The notes: generated from the sequence alone by a model not told the origin. A stretch of 64,000 nucleotides of DNA from Streptomyces sp. CB02009 (GCF_001905825.1 NZ_LIVV01000004.1:372001-436000), one strand, 5' to 3'; counted from the first letter of the stretch, positions 49,886-61,915 are shown. Program-made: numbers and translations.

Positions 49886-51349
49886 ATGGGTGAGGTATTC
49901 GCTGGGCGGTACGAGCTGGTCGACCCGATCGGACGGGGCGGGGCGGGCGCCGTGTGGCGCGCCTGGGACCACCGGCGCCGCCGCTATGTGGCGGCCAAAG
50001 TGCTCCTGCAGAGCGACGCGCACACGCTGCTCCGGTTCGTCCGGGAGCAGGCGCTGCGGATCGACCATCCGCACGTCCTCGCCCCGGCCAGCTGGGCCGC
50101 CGACGACGACAAGGTCCTGTTCACCATGGACCTGGTCGCCGGTGGTTCTCTGGCGCACGTCATCGGCGACTACGGCCCGCTGCCGCCCCGGTTCGTCTGC
50201 GTCCTGCTCGACCAGCTGCTCTCGGGCCTGGCCACGGTGCACGCCGAGGGGGTCGTGCACCGCGACATCAAGCCCGCGAACATCCTGATGGACGTCACCG
50301 GGACCGGGCGGCCGCATCTGCGGCTGTCCGACTTCGGCATCTCCATGCGCAAGGGCGAGCCCCGCCTCACCGAGACCAACTACGTGGTGGGCACGCCCGG
50401 TTACTTCGCACCCGAGCAGCTCCTCGGTGCCGAACCCGACTTCACCGCCGACCTCTTCGCCGTCGGCCTGGTCGCCCTCTATCTGCTCCAGGGCCGCAAG
50501 CCGGACTCGCAGGCCCTGGTCGGGCATTTCCTCACCCACGGCACTCCCGGCGCCCCCGAGGGCATCCCGGAGCCCCTGTGGCAGGTGCTCGCCGGTCTGC
50601 TGCAGCCCGATCCGCAGGCCCGCTTCCGGACGGCCACGGGCGCGCGCAAGGCCCTGGCCGCCGCCGCCGACATGCTGCCCGAGCCGCGCCCCGACGAGGA
50701 TCGGGTCGAGATCTTCGACCAACTCGGGCCCCTGCCGTCCGGCTTCGGCCCCCAGGGCCCGACGGGCCCCGCCGGCACCGCCGCACCCACCGGCCCTGCC
50801 GACGGGGCGGCCACGGCCGCCCGGAGCACCCCCACGAGCGCCTCGACGCCCGCCGCACCCGGCGTGCCCCCCGGCGCCGCCCCGACGCCCGCCAACGCAC
50901 CCGTACCGCCTCAGCAGCCCCAGCACCCCCCACAGCCGCACTACCAGACCCCACACCCGGCCACGGCCCCCTTCGCAGCCCCGGCCACGGCCCCGTCCTC
51001 CACTCCGGCCACGACTCCGCTCGCCGCCCCGGCCGCGGCTCCCGCGCCGCTGCCCGGGCCCTCCGAGACGGGCAGCTTCCACCTGCCCCCGCCGGTCGGC
51101 CACCCGACCCCCTCCTTCGACCGGGCACCGACCTCGGCGGTGCCGTACGGACAAGCCCCTACTCATCCATACACCGCCCGACCCGTTCAGGTTCCCGCTC
51201 AGCACACGGCCCCCGTCGGGGTCCCGGCGGGAGCCTCCGCCCCCGCCCCGGTACGCCGACCGGGACCGCCCCCGAAGGTCGCGATCCCGGTCCTGCTGCT
51301 CGCGCTGCTCTGCTTCGCGGTCGGCTTCTGGGCCCTCGCGCAGACCTGA
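49886..51349 (+). CDS. Membrane Ser/Thr protein kinase with Pro-rich linker, 487 aa
   Basis: N-terminal kinase domain (about 1-265) with the G-loop IGRGGAGAVWRAWD, catalytic Lys in VAAKVLL, HRD in GVVHRDIKPANIL, DFG in LRLSDFGISMRKG and GTPGYFAPEQLLG. A Pro/Ala/Thr-rich linker of about 190 residues leads to a single C-terminal helix (about 467-485). Nothing projects outside, unlike PknB. It may sense membrane state or act through the linker. Partner is the HTH gene upstream. Confidence 0.9.
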   Translation: MGEVFAGRYELVDPIGRGGAGAVWRAWDHRRRRYVAAKVLLQSDAHTLLRFVREQALRIDHPHVLAPASWAADDDKVLFTMDLVAGGSLAHVIGDYGPLPPRFVCVLLDQLLSGLATVHAEGVVHRDIKPANILMDVTGTGRPHLRLSDFGISMRKGEPRLTETNYVVGTPGYFAPEQLLGAEPDFTADLFAVGLVALYLLQGRKPDSQALVGHFLTHGTPGAPEGIPEPLWQVLAGLLQPDPQARFRTATGARKALAAAADMLPEPRPDEDRVEIFDQLGPLPSGFGPQGPTGPAGTAAPTGPADGAATAARSTPTSASTPAAPGVPPGAAPTPANAPVPPQQPQHPPQPHYQTPHPATAPFAAPATAPSSTPATTPLAAPAAAPAPLPGPSETGSFHLPPPVGHPTPSFDRAPTSAVPYGQAPTHPYTARPVQVPAQHTAPVGVPAGASAPAPVRRPGPPPKVAIPVLLLALLCFAVGFWALAQT

Positions 51350-51390
51350 GAGCGCCCGGCCCCCGGCTACGCGGCGGGGCCCGCCCCCGG

Positions 51391-52767
51391 TTACGCCGCC
51401 GCCCGCCTCCGCGCCACCAGCGTCCATCCGCCGAGTCCGAGCAGCAGAACCGTCCCGCTGCCGATCCCGGCCGCCGCGACGACCCGCATGGAGTCGCTCC
51501 CCGACGTCGCCTGCGCCCCCGAGACGCCCTTCTCCGCCGCTTCCTTGTCGTCGGCGGTCACGCTGAACCGCGCGGGGTCCCCGTCGTACCCGGGCCCCGG
51601 CTTCGCGTCGCCCCGCAGCGAGACCCGCAGGGTCAGCGGCACGGTCCCGTCCCCGTACTCCTTGGCCATGTCCGGGTTGAGCGTGGCCGACAGGTAGTAC
51701 CAGCCCGCGAAGCGCATCCCGTTGGTGGCCTCGTCGTACGAGCCGCGGTTCTCGTGGGCCACCGGCCGCAGCGCGTCCAGCGCGAGCGTCGCGGGCTTGC
51801 CGCTGTAGCTGACGGTGTTCTCGTCGACGTGCCCGAGGGCGGGGTTCTCCAGGGAGAGGACCAGGGCGTGGCCGACGTACTCGTCGCCGGCGGCGCTGCT
51901 GCCGAGTTCGGCGGTGGCGAACAGCTGCTGCCCCCAGTCGACCGGCACCCGGTAGAAGAGCGTCTGGCCGGGCCGGATGTCGGACCGCCACTCGCCCTGC
52001 GCCAGCGAGGTGGCGTCGTGGACGCCGGAGCCGCCCTGCCGCGGCTGCGGGCCGCCCGCGGGCGGCCCGGGCGTGCCGGAGGCCCAGACCTCGGGCAGCT
52101 CGGTCGGGCCGGCCTTCTTCAGCACGGGCTCGGACGCGTGGCGGATCTCCAGCTCCCAGTCGTCCGTGCTCGTCTTCGACTCGCGCTCGACGAGCACGTA
52201 GTAGGCCCCGGCACGCTGGCAGGTGGAGCTGTCGGCCTTGATCTCGCGGCGGGCGTACGCGGCGAGCGGCCGGGTGAACTCGCTGGAGGAGAAGTTCGCC
52301 TGCTGGTATCCGCATTCGGTGCCAGAGCCGTCCTGCATGCTCACCTTGAAGCCGTCGCCGTACTCGACCTTCCCGCCGGCCCTCGGCACCGCGACGACGG
52401 AGACGTACGCGTTCTGCTGATCGAGGTTGACCCGGTAGTAGACCTTGCCGTTCCTCTTGAGCGTGTCGCGGTAGGTCTGCCCGGTCCTCAGCTCCACGGC
52501 GTCCGAGCTGGAGGCGGCGCCCTGGACCCGCTGGGCGGAGCTGTCGAAGGTGTACGGCGGAAGAGCCCCCTCGGCGCCCGCACGCCCCGCGACGGCGTTC
52601 CCGGCGCCCCCGAGGCCCGCACGCCCCTCGGCCGCGTTCGCCGCGCCCGCGGCCGCCGTCTGTGCGGGAAGCGCCACGGCCTGCCCGGGAAGCGCCACGA
52701 CCGCTCCCACCGCCGCGGCCGCCGCGATCAGGGCCCCCGCCCTCCGGCCGATGCCCGCCTGCGTCAT
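51391..52767 (-). CDS. Secreted, C-terminally membrane-anchored protein of unknown function, 458 aa
   Basis: A signal peptide (residues 1-33, core AGALIAAAAAVGAVVALPGQ) is followed by an Ala/Gly-rich stretch and an extracytoplasmic beta-rich region with repeated elements of the type RTGQTYRDTL...YYRVNL and RPGQTLFYRVPVDW. Two Cys (in GTECGY and SSTCQ) may form a disulfide. A C-terminal helix (VAAAGIGSGTVLLLGLGGWT) and Arg-rich end give a type I anchor. It is convergent with the kinase gene. No enzyme motif seen. ATG 52767 follows GAGGAG. Confidence 0.75.
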   Translation of the reverse strand: MTQAGIGRRAGALIAAAAAVGAVVALPGQAVALPAQTAAAGAANAAEGRAGLGGAGNAVAGRAGAEGALPPYTFDSSAQRVQGAASSSDAVELRTGQTYRDTLKRNGKVYYRVNLDQQNAYVSVVAVPRAGGKVEYGDGFKVSMQDGSGTECGYQQANFSSSEFTRPLAAYARREIKADSSTCQRAGAYYVLVERESKTSTDDWELEIRHASEPVLKKAGPTELPEVWASGTPGPPAGGPQPRQGGSGVHDATSLAQGEWRSDIRPGQTLFYRVPVDWGQQLFATAELGSSAAGDEYVGHALVLSLENPALGHVDENTVSYSGKPATLALDALRPVAHENRGSYDEATNGMRFAGWYYLSATLNPDMAKEYGDGTVPLTLRVSLRGDAKPGPGYDGDPARFSVTADDKEAAEKGVSGAQATSGSDSMRVVAAAGIGSGTVLLLGLGGWTLVARRRAAA

Positions 52768-52819
52768 CACGCGCTGCTCCTCTTCACTCAAGCAAGTAGA
52801 AAAATTGCTCAGGCAAAGC

Positions 52820-52854
52820 GAAGCCCCGGCCCGCTCTCGCGCGGCCGGGGCTTC
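52820..52854 (-). terminator. 12-bp hairpin after the DLW-39 gene
   Basis: Arms 52820-52831 and 52843-52854 pair perfectly. On the minus strand it starts 20 bases after the stop and is followed at a short distance by an ATTTTT run. Confidence 0.7.
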
Positions 52855-52874
52855 ACCCACAGACGGTTCTCGTC

Positions 52875-53009
52875 TCAGACACCGGAACCTGCGGGCACGG
52901 AGTCGGTCGCCTCCGTCCACAGATCCTGCTCGGCGCGATCCGCCTGGATCTGGCGGTACACGAGGAGCCCGCCGATGGCGGCCAGTGCGACCAGGAGAAG
53001 CTTCTTCAC
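52875..53009 (-). CDS. DLW-39 family small membrane protein, 44 aa
   Basis: MKKLLLVALAAIGGLLVYRQ gives one membrane helix, followed by a polar tail with AEQDLWTEATDSVPAGSGV. The DLW motif and the length (about 40 residues) are those of the DLW-39 family of actinobacteria. GTG 53009 is preceded by a GAGG element. It sits between tRNA-Ile and the secreted-protein gene, the usual position near gyrA. Function unknown. Confidence 0.85.
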   Translation of the reverse strand: MKKLLLVALAAIGGLLVYRQIQADRAEQDLWTEATDSVPAGSGV

Positions 53010-53126
53010 CGCGCGACCTCGTCTTTCGTTGACGTAGGAGACTTCTGACGCCCACTCTACACATCGACCGATACCGATCGGTGACCTGTACGAGGTTCAA
53101 ACCTTCCAAGGCCCCCGAACAAACAA

Positions 53127-53159
53127 ATCGACCCGGACGGAGGAACCGTCCGGGTCGAT
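53127..53159 (-). terminator. 14-bp hairpin after tRNA-Ile
   Basis: Arms 53127-53140 and 53146-53159 pair perfectly. GTTTGTT follows on the minus strand, and the hairpin begins 9 bases after the tRNA end. Confidence 0.8.
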
Positions 53160-53167
53160 CAGTACTG

Positions 53168-53241
53168 TGGGGCTAACAGGATTTGAACCTGTGGCCTCAT
53201 CCTTATCAGGGATGCGCTCTAACCAACTGAGCTATAGCCCC
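53168..53241 (-). tRNA. tRNA-Ile (GAT)
   Basis: 74-nt cloverleaf with anticodon GAT (plus-strand ATC at 53205-53207), acceptor stem GGGGCTA/TAGCCCC, discriminator A and no encoded CCA. Like tRNA-Ala it follows gyrA in the order typical of actinobacterial origins. Confidence 0.96.
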
Positions 53242-53350
53242 GCCGCGCTTTGCGGTGTGTGTCCCGCGCGCTGACTCCTGAACATTAGCGCACCGGGGGG
53301 CCAGTCCCAAAATCGGTAACCGACCGGCCCCCTCGCAGGTCACTCGCGCG

Positions 53351-54022
53351 TCACTCGTCCTCGGCGAGCGTGAGCTCCACGCCGCCGACGAAGCCGGCCG
53401 ACAGGTTGTAGATGAACGCGCCCAGCGTCGCCAGCGCGGTCATCAGGACCACGTCGATCACGGCGATCACCGAGGTGAACATCAGCACCCGCGGCAGCGA
53501 GAGGAACGACTGCAGATCGAAGCCGTTGGACTCGTTCGAGCCCGTGGCCTCGCTGATCGTGCCGCCGACCGTCGAGAAGACGCCCATGGCATCCATGACC
53601 ATCCACAGCACGGCCGCCGCGACGATCGTGCAGATGCCCAGTGCGATGGAGAGCAGGAAGCTCACCTTCATCACCGACCACGGGTCGGCCTTGGCCACCC
53701 GCAGCCGCGCCTTGCGCGTACGGGGCGTCGTGCGGGCCCCCGTACGCGGCCGGCGCACGGCACCGGTCTGTCCGCCCGCCGTACCGCCGCCCGACGCCGG
53801 AGCGCCGTACGCCTGCGGCGGGTGGTAGGGCGCCCCCGGCTGCTGCGCACCCGTGCGCTCGCCGGGCAGCGGCCCGTTGTAGGTCTCGTACGAGGGCTGC
53901 TGCCCCCGAGTGTCCGTCACCGCAACCCCCTGGGAGTCCGTGGCGGAGCCACGGGCGCCGTTCGCTCCAGCACCAGCAGAAGCTCCGGCAGCCGCCGATC
54001 CGGCGCCCGTGGCTCCACTCAC
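53351..54022 (-). CDS. DUF3566 membrane protein, 223 aa
   Basis: A Gly/Ala/Pro-rich N-terminus of about 100 residues precedes the DUF3566 domain, with RKARLRVAKADPWSVMKVSF, a first helix (ALGICTIVAAAVLWMVMDAM) and a second (VLMFTSVIAVIDVVLMTALA). The gene follows gyrA in most actinobacteria. GTG 54022 is chosen because GAGGAG, overlapping the gyrA stop region, lies 7 bases upstream. The gene starts 4 bases after the gyrA stop. It is probably co-transcribed with gyrA; function unknown. Confidence 0.85.
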   Translation of the reverse strand: MSGATGAGSAAAGASAGAGANGARGSATDSQGVAVTDTRGQQPSYETYNGPLPGERTGAQQPGAPYHPPQAYGAPASGGGTAGGQTGAVRRPRTGARTTPRTRKARLRVAKADPWSVMKVSFLLSIALGICTIVAAAVLWMVMDAMGVFSTVGGTISEATGSNESNGFDLQSFLSLPRVLMFTSVIAVIDVVLMTALATLGAFIYNLSAGFVGGVELTLAEDE

Positions 54023-54026
54023 GCTC

Positions 54027-56654
<2,628 letters not shown>

Positions 56655-56695
56655 TGCTGGTCGTCAGTCCTTTCGTACGGTCAGCTGAGACCGAC

Positions 56696-58702
56696 TCAGA
56701 TGTCGAGGAAGCGAACGTCCTTGGCGTTGCGCTGGATGAACGAGCGGCGTGCCTCGACGTCCTCGCCCATCAGCACCGAGAACAGGTCGTCGGCCTGCGC
56801 GGCGTCGTCCAGGGTGACCTGGCCGAGTACGCGGTGCTCGACGTCCATGGTGGTGACGCGCAGCTCCTCGGCGTTCATCTCGCCGAGACCCTTGAAGCGC
56901 TGGATCGAGTCTTCCTTGATCCGCTTGCCGCTCTGCTTGCCCAGCTCGACGAGCGCGTCCCGCTCGCGGTCCGAGTACGCGTACTCGAAGTCGTCCCGGC
57001 CCCACTTGATCTTGTAGAGCGGCGGACGGGAGAGGTAGACGTGACCGGCCTCGACCAGCGGCCGCATGAAGCGGAAGAGGAAGGTCAGCAGCAGGGTGTT
57101 GATGTGCTGGCCGTCGACGTCGGCGTCCGCCATCAGGATGATCTTGTGATAGCGGAGCTTCTCGATGTCGAAGTCCTCGTGCACACCGGTGCCGAAGGCC
57201 GAGATGAGCGCCTGGACCTCGGTGTTCTGCAGGATCTTGTCGATCCTGGCCTTCTCGACGTTCAGGATCTTGCCGCGGATCGGCAGGATGGCCTGGTACA
57301 TCGGGTTGCGGCCGGACTTGGCCGAGCCGCCGGCGGAGTCGCCCTCGACGATGAAGATCTCGCACTTGGCCGGGTCGTTCGACTGGCAGTCGGACAGCTT
57401 GCCCGGCAGCGACGCCGACTCGAGCAGGCCCTTGCGACGGGTCAGGTCGCGCGCCTTGCGCGCGGCCACGCGCGCGGTGGCGGCCTGGATCGACTTGCGG
57501 ATGATGTCCGCGGCCTCGAGCGGGTTGCGGTCGAGCCAGTCGTTGAGGTGCTCGTAGACCGCCCGCTGGACGAAGGTCTTGACCTCCGTGTTGCCCAGCT
57601 TGGTCTTGGTCTGGCCCTCGAACTGCGGCTCGCTCAGCTTGACCGAGATGATCGCGGTCAGACCCTCGCGGATGTCGTCGCCCGTGAGGTTGTCGTCCTT
57701 CTCGCGGAGCAGCTTCTTGTCGCGCGCGTACTTGTTGATCAGCGAGGTCAGCGCCGCACGGAAACCCTCCTCGTGCGTGCCGCCCTCGTGGGTGTGGATG
57801 ATGTTGGCGAAGGAGTACACGCCCTCGCTGTAGCCGCTGTTCCACTGCATCGCGACCTCGAGGGACAGGGACTTCTCCTTGTCCTCCGCCTCCAGGTCGA
57901 TGACGGTGGGGTGGACCAGCTCGCCCTTGCGCGAGTTGAGGTACTTCACGAAGTCGACGATGCCGCCCTCGTAGTGGTACTTCACCGTGCGCGCGGCGGG
58001 CTCGGCGGCCGCCTCGGCGTCCGGGTCGTCGGCGCCGACCGTGGCCTTGGCCGACTCGCGCTCGTCGGTGAGCGTGATCGTCAGGCCCTTGTTGAGGAAG
58101 GCCATCTCCTGGAAGCGGCGCGAGAGCGTCTCGAAGGAGTACTCGGTCGTCTCGAAGATGTCCGGGTCGGCCCAGAACGTGACCGAGGTGCCGGTCTCGT
58201 CGGTGGCCTCGTGCTGCGCGAGGGGCGCGGTCGGGGCGCCCATCTTGTAGTCCTGCGTCCAGCGGTGGCCGTCCGTCCTGATCTCGACGGAGACCTTGGT
58301 GGACAGGGCGTTCACCACCGACACACCGACACCGTGCAGACCGCCGGAGACGGCGTAGCCGCCGCCGCCGAACTTGCCGCCCGCGTGGAGCACGGTCAGC
58401 ACGACCTCGACGGCCGGCTTGCCCTCGGAGGCCACGATGCCCACGGGGATGCCACGGCCGTTGTCGACGACGCGCACGGCGCCGTCGGCCAGGATCGTCA
58501 CGTCGATGGTGTCGGCGTGGCCGGCCAGGGCTTCGTCGACCGAGTTGTCGACGACCTCCTGCACCATGTGGTGCAGACCGCGCTCGCCGGTCGAGCCGAT
58601 GTACATGCCAGGGCGCTTGCGCACGGCATCCAGGCCTTCGAGGACCTGGATGTTGCTGGCGGTGTACTGGTTGTTCTCGTTGGGGTCGCCGGAATCGGCC
58701 AC
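56696..58702 (-). CDS. gyrB: DNA gyrase subunit B, 668 aa
   Basis: ATPase and TOPRIM subunit. The GHKL ATPase domain starts near residue 30 (RPGMYIGSTGERGLHHMVQE, and DNGRGIPVG). The TOPRIM motifs are EGDSAGG (453-459) and DADVDG (526-531). The C-terminus ends FIQRNAKDVRFLDI as usual. GTG 58702 is preferred because AAAGGG lies 8 bases upstream and it gives the family start MADSG; ATG 58744 would add 14 non-conserved residues. Confidence 0.97.
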   Translation of the reverse strand: MADSGDPNENNQYTASNIQVLEGLDAVRKRPGMYIGSTGERGLHHMVQEVVDNSVDEALAGHADTIDVTILADGAVRVVDNGRGIPVGIVASEGKPAVEVVLTVLHAGGKFGGGGYAVSGGLHGVGVSVVNALSTKVSVEIRTDGHRWTQDYKMGAPTAPLAQHEATDETGTSVTFWADPDIFETTEYSFETLSRRFQEMAFLNKGLTITLTDERESAKATVGADDPDAEAAAEPAARTVKYHYEGGIVDFVKYLNSRKGELVHPTVIDLEAEDKEKSLSLEVAMQWNSGYSEGVYSFANIIHTHEGGTHEEGFRAALTSLINKYARDKKLLREKDDNLTGDDIREGLTAIISVKLSEPQFEGQTKTKLGNTEVKTFVQRAVYEHLNDWLDRNPLEAADIIRKSIQAATARVAARKARDLTRRKGLLESASLPGKLSDCQSNDPAKCEIFIVEGDSAGGSAKSGRNPMYQAILPIRGKILNVEKARIDKILQNTEVQALISAFGTGVHEDFDIEKLRYHKIILMADADVDGQHINTLLLTFLFRFMRPLVEAGHVYLSRPPLYKIKWGRDDFEYAYSDRERDALVELGKQSGKRIKEDSIQRFKGLGEMNAEELRVTTMDVEHRVLGQVTLDDAAQADDLFSVLMGEDVEARRSFIQRNAKDVRFLDI

Positions 58703-58744
58703 GAAGCGCCCTTTCTGGCACAGCACAGGCCGTTCTCCGGGCAT

Positions 58745-59160
58745 ACGGGAGCGGCTGCGTCGTTCGACTTGTTCCGCAGGGTGGCGGGATTGTCTCCCAG
58801 TCTACCGGTAGCGCCGACAGTCATGGGGGTTTGCCGGTGCCTGAGTCCGCATGTGCCGCCCTGAGCGGGAGCCAAACGACTCCCCATATCCGGACAGGGG
58901 CTTCAGAGCCCCCTGACGGCCACCCAGCGCTTCGGGCTGTGACGGCGAGTGGCACCGGCCGCGGGCCGTCGTGCGGACCGTCGTTCCGCAGGGCGGAAGA
59001 GCTGGGGGCAGCTCGGCGGGACAGGAGGGGGCAGCCCGGCGGGACGGCTCGGGGAAAGCTCGGCGGGACAGGTGAGGGAGAGCTCGGGGACAGCTCGGCT
59101 TCCCGCCGGGCGGCGGGCTGCACCCGGACCCGCACGGCGGGAGGCCGCCCGCGTCGAACG
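58745..59160. other. gyrB upstream region, gene-free, with direct repeats
   Basis: No supported gene lies between the DciA stop and gyrB. A 16-base unit AGCTCGGCGGGACAGG occurs at 59010-59025 and 59057-59072, with shorter AGCTCGG copies between and after. The gyrB promoter should lie in the part nearest 58703, but I could not place a -35/-10 pair. Confidence 0.5.
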
Positions 59161-59161
59161 G

Positions 59162-59722
59162 CTATCCGTACGTGTCGCCGGGCCCCACGGACCCGGGCGC
59201 CCTGAGCGGCCCGTACCCGCGCCGGGGAGCACCAGGGCCCAGCACCTTGATCATCCGCACGGTCCCGTGCCCGAGGTCCTCGTTGAGCCGCGCCACCAGC
59301 GTCGGCGCGAGCAGCCGCAGCTGCGTGGCCCACGCGGTCGAGTCGCACTGCACGGTCAGCACCCGCGCGTCCGGCTCGTCGTCGAACTTCACGGGTACGC
59401 AGTGCTTGGCCAGGTCCTCGCCGACGATCTGCGGCCAACGGCCCATCACCCCGCCGACCGCGGCCGGCGTCTCCCAGCCCCGCTCGGTGATCAGCCGGTT
59501 GATCGCGGCGCCGAGCGCCATCGGGTCGCGCCCGTCGGCGCGCGCGCCGGAGCGCAGGCCGCCCCCGCGCCGGGCCTGCTTCTTCTGCTGGGCCGCGGCG
59601 CCCTTGGCCTTCGCCTGCTCCTTGGCCGCGCGCAGCGCGACCCGCGCGAGGTCCACGCCCGAGGCTTCGGGAACGGCCGGCGCCGGAGTATCCACAGGCT
59701 GGGGAAGCTTTTCCTCGCTCAT
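59162..59722 (-). CDS. dciA: DciA/DUF721-family protein, 186 aa
   Basis: DUF721 proteins are homologous to DciA, the replicative helicase loader or operator found in bacteria without DnaC. The N-terminal 60 residues are Lys/Gln-rich and disordered. The conserved domain includes LGAAINRLITERGWETPAAV, WPQIVGEDLAKHCVPVKF and VLTVQCDSTAWATQLRLLAP. ATG 59722 overlaps the recF stop (ATGA). The location between recF and gyrB is the usual one in actinobacteria. Confidence 0.88.
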   Translation of the reverse strand: MSEEKLPQPVDTPAPAVPEASGVDLARVALRAAKEQAKAKGAAAQQKKQARRGGGLRSGARADGRDPMALGAAINRLITERGWETPAAVGGVMGRWPQIVGEDLAKHCVPVKFDDEPDARVLTVQCDSTAWATQLRLLAPTLVARLNEDLGHGTVRMIKVLGPGAPRRGYGPLRAPGSVGPGDTYG

Positions 59723-60840
59723 ACGCGCTCCACCGTCCCTCCGGCCACCTGGTACCGCGTCCCCGCGAGGACCCCCGGTACGTCGTCGTCCACGGCGGCC
59801 GTCACCAGGACCTGCTCGCCGCCCGCCACCAGCTCCGCGAGCCGCTCGCGCCGCCGCGCGTCCAGCTCGGCGAAGACGTCGTCGAGGACGAGGACCGGCT
59901 CGTTGCCCTCGGAGCGCAGCAGGTCGTACGAGGCGAGCCGCAGCGCCAGCGCGTAGGACCAGGACTCGCCGTGGCTGGCGTACCCCTTCGCCGGGAGTTC
60001 GCCGAGCTTGAGGAGCAGCTCGTCACGGTGCGGGCCGACGAGGGTGACGCCCCGCTCGATCTCCTGCTTGCGCACCTCGGCCAGCGCGGCGGTCAGCTGC
60101 TCGTACAGCTCCTCGCGGGTGTGCCCGGTGCCCGGCGCGGAGGGCCGGTACTCGAGCAGGATCGGTCCGCCGCCGGGCGCGAGCTGCTCGTACGCCTTGT
60201 CGGCGAGCGGCTGCAGGACGGCGATCAGGTCGAGCCGCTGGGCGAGCAGCTCGGCCCCGGCCCGCGCCAGGTGCTGGTCCCAGACGTCGAGGGTGGACAG
60301 GTCCATGCCGCGGCCGCCGTGCCGGCGGGCCATCGCCGCGGACTTCAGGAGCGTGTTGCGCTGTTTGAGCACGCGCTCGTAGTCGGAGCGCACGCCGGCC
60401 ATGCGCGGGGTGCGCGCCGTGATCAGCTCGTCGAGGAAGCGCCGGCGCTCGCCGGGGTCGCCCTTCACCAGGGCGAGGTCCTCGGGGGCGAACAGCACGG
60501 TCCGAACGATGCCGAGCACGTCACGCGGTCTGACCTGCGAGGACCTGTTGATACGGGCACGGTTGGCCCGGCCAGGGTTGAGTTCGAGCTCGACCAGCTG
60601 GGAGCGCTCGCCCTGGGTGACGGCGGCGCGGATCACCGCGCGTTCCGCGCCCATCCGGACGAGCGGGGCGTCGGAGGCGACGCGGTGGCTGGAGAGGGTC
60701 GCGAGATAGCCGACGGCCTCGACCAGGTTGGTCTTGCCCTGGCCGTTCGCGCCCACGAAAGCGGTGACGCCCGGGTCGAGCGGGACCTCGACCCGGGCGT
60801 AGGAGCGGAAGTCGGCCAGCGAGAGATGCGTGACGTGCAT
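59719..60840 (-). CDS. recF: DNA repair ATPase RecF, 373 aa
   Basis: SMC-like ATPase of the RecFOR gap-repair pathway that helps load RecA. Walker A is GANGQGKT (30-37). The ABC-signature region includes GYASHGESWSYALALRLASY, and Walker B is PVLVLDDVFAELD. It starts MHVTHLSLADFRSYAR, the usual family N-terminus. It is coupled to dciA by ATGA and lies 60 bases after gnd. Confidence 0.96.
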   Translation of the reverse strand: MHVTHLSLADFRSYARVEVPLDPGVTAFVGANGQGKTNLVEAVGYLATLSSHRVASDAPLVRMGAERAVIRAAVTQGERSQLVELELNPGRANRARINRSSQVRPRDVLGIVRTVLFAPEDLALVKGDPGERRRFLDELITARTPRMAGVRSDYERVLKQRNTLLKSAAMARRHGGRGMDLSTLDVWDQHLARAGAELLAQRLDLIAVLQPLADKAYEQLAPGGGPILLEYRPSAPGTGHTREELYEQLTAALAEVRKQEIERGVTLVGPHRDELLLKLGELPAKGYASHGESWSYALALRLASYDLLRSEGNEPVLVLDDVFAELDARRRERLAELVAGGEQVLVTAAVDDDVPGVLAGTRYQVAGGTVERV

Positions 60841-60900
60841 GGTTGGGCGCCGACCTTCTTCCCCCGGCGGCTGTGCACCGCGGGGTGCACAGCCTGTGGA

Positions 60901-61779
60901 TTACTTCTTCGTCTCGACCGCGTGGCCACCGAACTGGTTGCGCAGCGCGGCGATCATCTTCATCTGCGGGGAGTCGTCCTGGCGGGAGGCGAACCGCGCG
61001 AACAGCGAGGCGGTGATCGCCGGCAGCGGTACGGCGTTGTCGATGGCGGCCTCGACCGTCCACCGGCCCTCGCCGGAGTCCGACGCGTAGCCGCGCAGCT
61101 TGTCCAGGTGCTCGTCCTCGTCCAGGGCGTTGACCGCGAGGTCCAGCAGCCAGGAACGGATGACCGTGCCCTCCTGCCAGGAGCGGAAGACCTCGCGCAC
61201 GTCGGTGACGGAGTCGACCTTCTCCAGGAGCTCCCAGCCCTCGGCGTAGGCCTGCATCATGGCGTACTCGATGCCGTTGTGGACCATCTTCGCGAAGTGG
61301 CCGGCGCCGACCTTGCCGGCGTGCACGGAGCCGAACTCGCCCTCGGGCTTGAGCGCGTCGAAGATCGGCTGGACCCTCGCGACGTCCTCGGCGGAGCCGC
61401 CGTACATCAGCGCGTAGCCGTTCTCCAGGCCCCAGACGCCACCGGAGACGCCGCAGTCGACGAAGCCGATGCCCTTGGCCGCCAGCTCCTCGGCGTGCTT
61501 CTCGTCGTCCGTCCAGCGGGAGTTGCCGCCGTCCACGACGATGTCGCCGGGGGAGAGCAGCTCGGCCAGCTCGTCGATGGTGGACTGGGTCGCGGCACCG
61601 GCCGGGACCATCACCCACACGACGCGGGGCCCCTTGAGCCTGCCCACAAGCTCTTCGAGGCTGTGGACGTCGGCGAGGTCCGGATTGCGGTCGTATCCGA
61701 TGACGGTGTGGCCTGCGCGGCGGATGCGCTCACGCATGTTGCCGCCCATCTTGCCGAGACCGACGAGACCGAGCTCCAT
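60901..61779 (-). CDS. gnd: 6-phosphogluconate dehydrogenase (decarboxylating), short form, 292 aa
   Basis: Oxidative decarboxylation of 6-phosphogluconate to ribulose 5-phosphate. The Rossmann motif is LGLVGLGKMGGNMRERIRRA. The active site is near DCGVSGGVWGLENGYALMYG, and KMVHNGIEYAMMQAYAEG follows. At 292 residues it is of the short, often NAD-preferring form. ATG 61779 follows AAGGAA at 7 bases. Its location between dnaN and recF is typical of Streptomyces. Confidence 0.95.
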   Translation of the reverse strand: MELGLVGLGKMGGNMRERIRRAGHTVIGYDRNPDLADVHSLEELVGRLKGPRVVWVMVPAGAATQSTIDELAELLSPGDIVVDGGNSRWTDDEKHAEELAAKGIGFVDCGVSGGVWGLENGYALMYGGSAEDVARVQPIFDALKPEGEFGSVHAGKVGAGHFAKMVHNGIEYAMMQAYAEGWELLEKVDSVTDVREVFRSWQEGTVIRSWLLDLAVNALDEDEHLDKLRGYASDSGEGRWTVEAAIDNAVPLPAITASLFARFASRQDDSPQMKMIAALRNQFGGHAVETKK

Positions 61780-61852
61780 CAGAGATTCCTTAAGCGTCGT
61801 GTGCGGTTTACCCGGATCCGAGCCTACGCCCGGACCCGGGTGCACACCTGTG

Positions 61853-61915
61853 GGGTCAGCCGCTCAGGCGATTCCCCGCAGTGACCGGCTTCCGCGGGGT
61901 CAGCCGCTGAGGCGC
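61853..61915. repeat. Short duplication of the dnaN 3' end
   Basis: GGGGTCAGCCGCT-AGGCG occurs at about 61853-61871 and again at about 61897-61915, with one base changed (C versus G). The second copy is the dnaN stop and its last codons. The intervening CCCCGC/GCGGGG (61874-61879, 61894-61899) can form a weak hairpin. Confidence 0.55.

Noticed and set aside
53067..53082. ACCGATACCGATCGGT as a fourth TetR operator
   Set aside because: The arms resemble the paa operators but the spacing differs and the central CGTTCGGT core is missing, so I treat it as coincidence.
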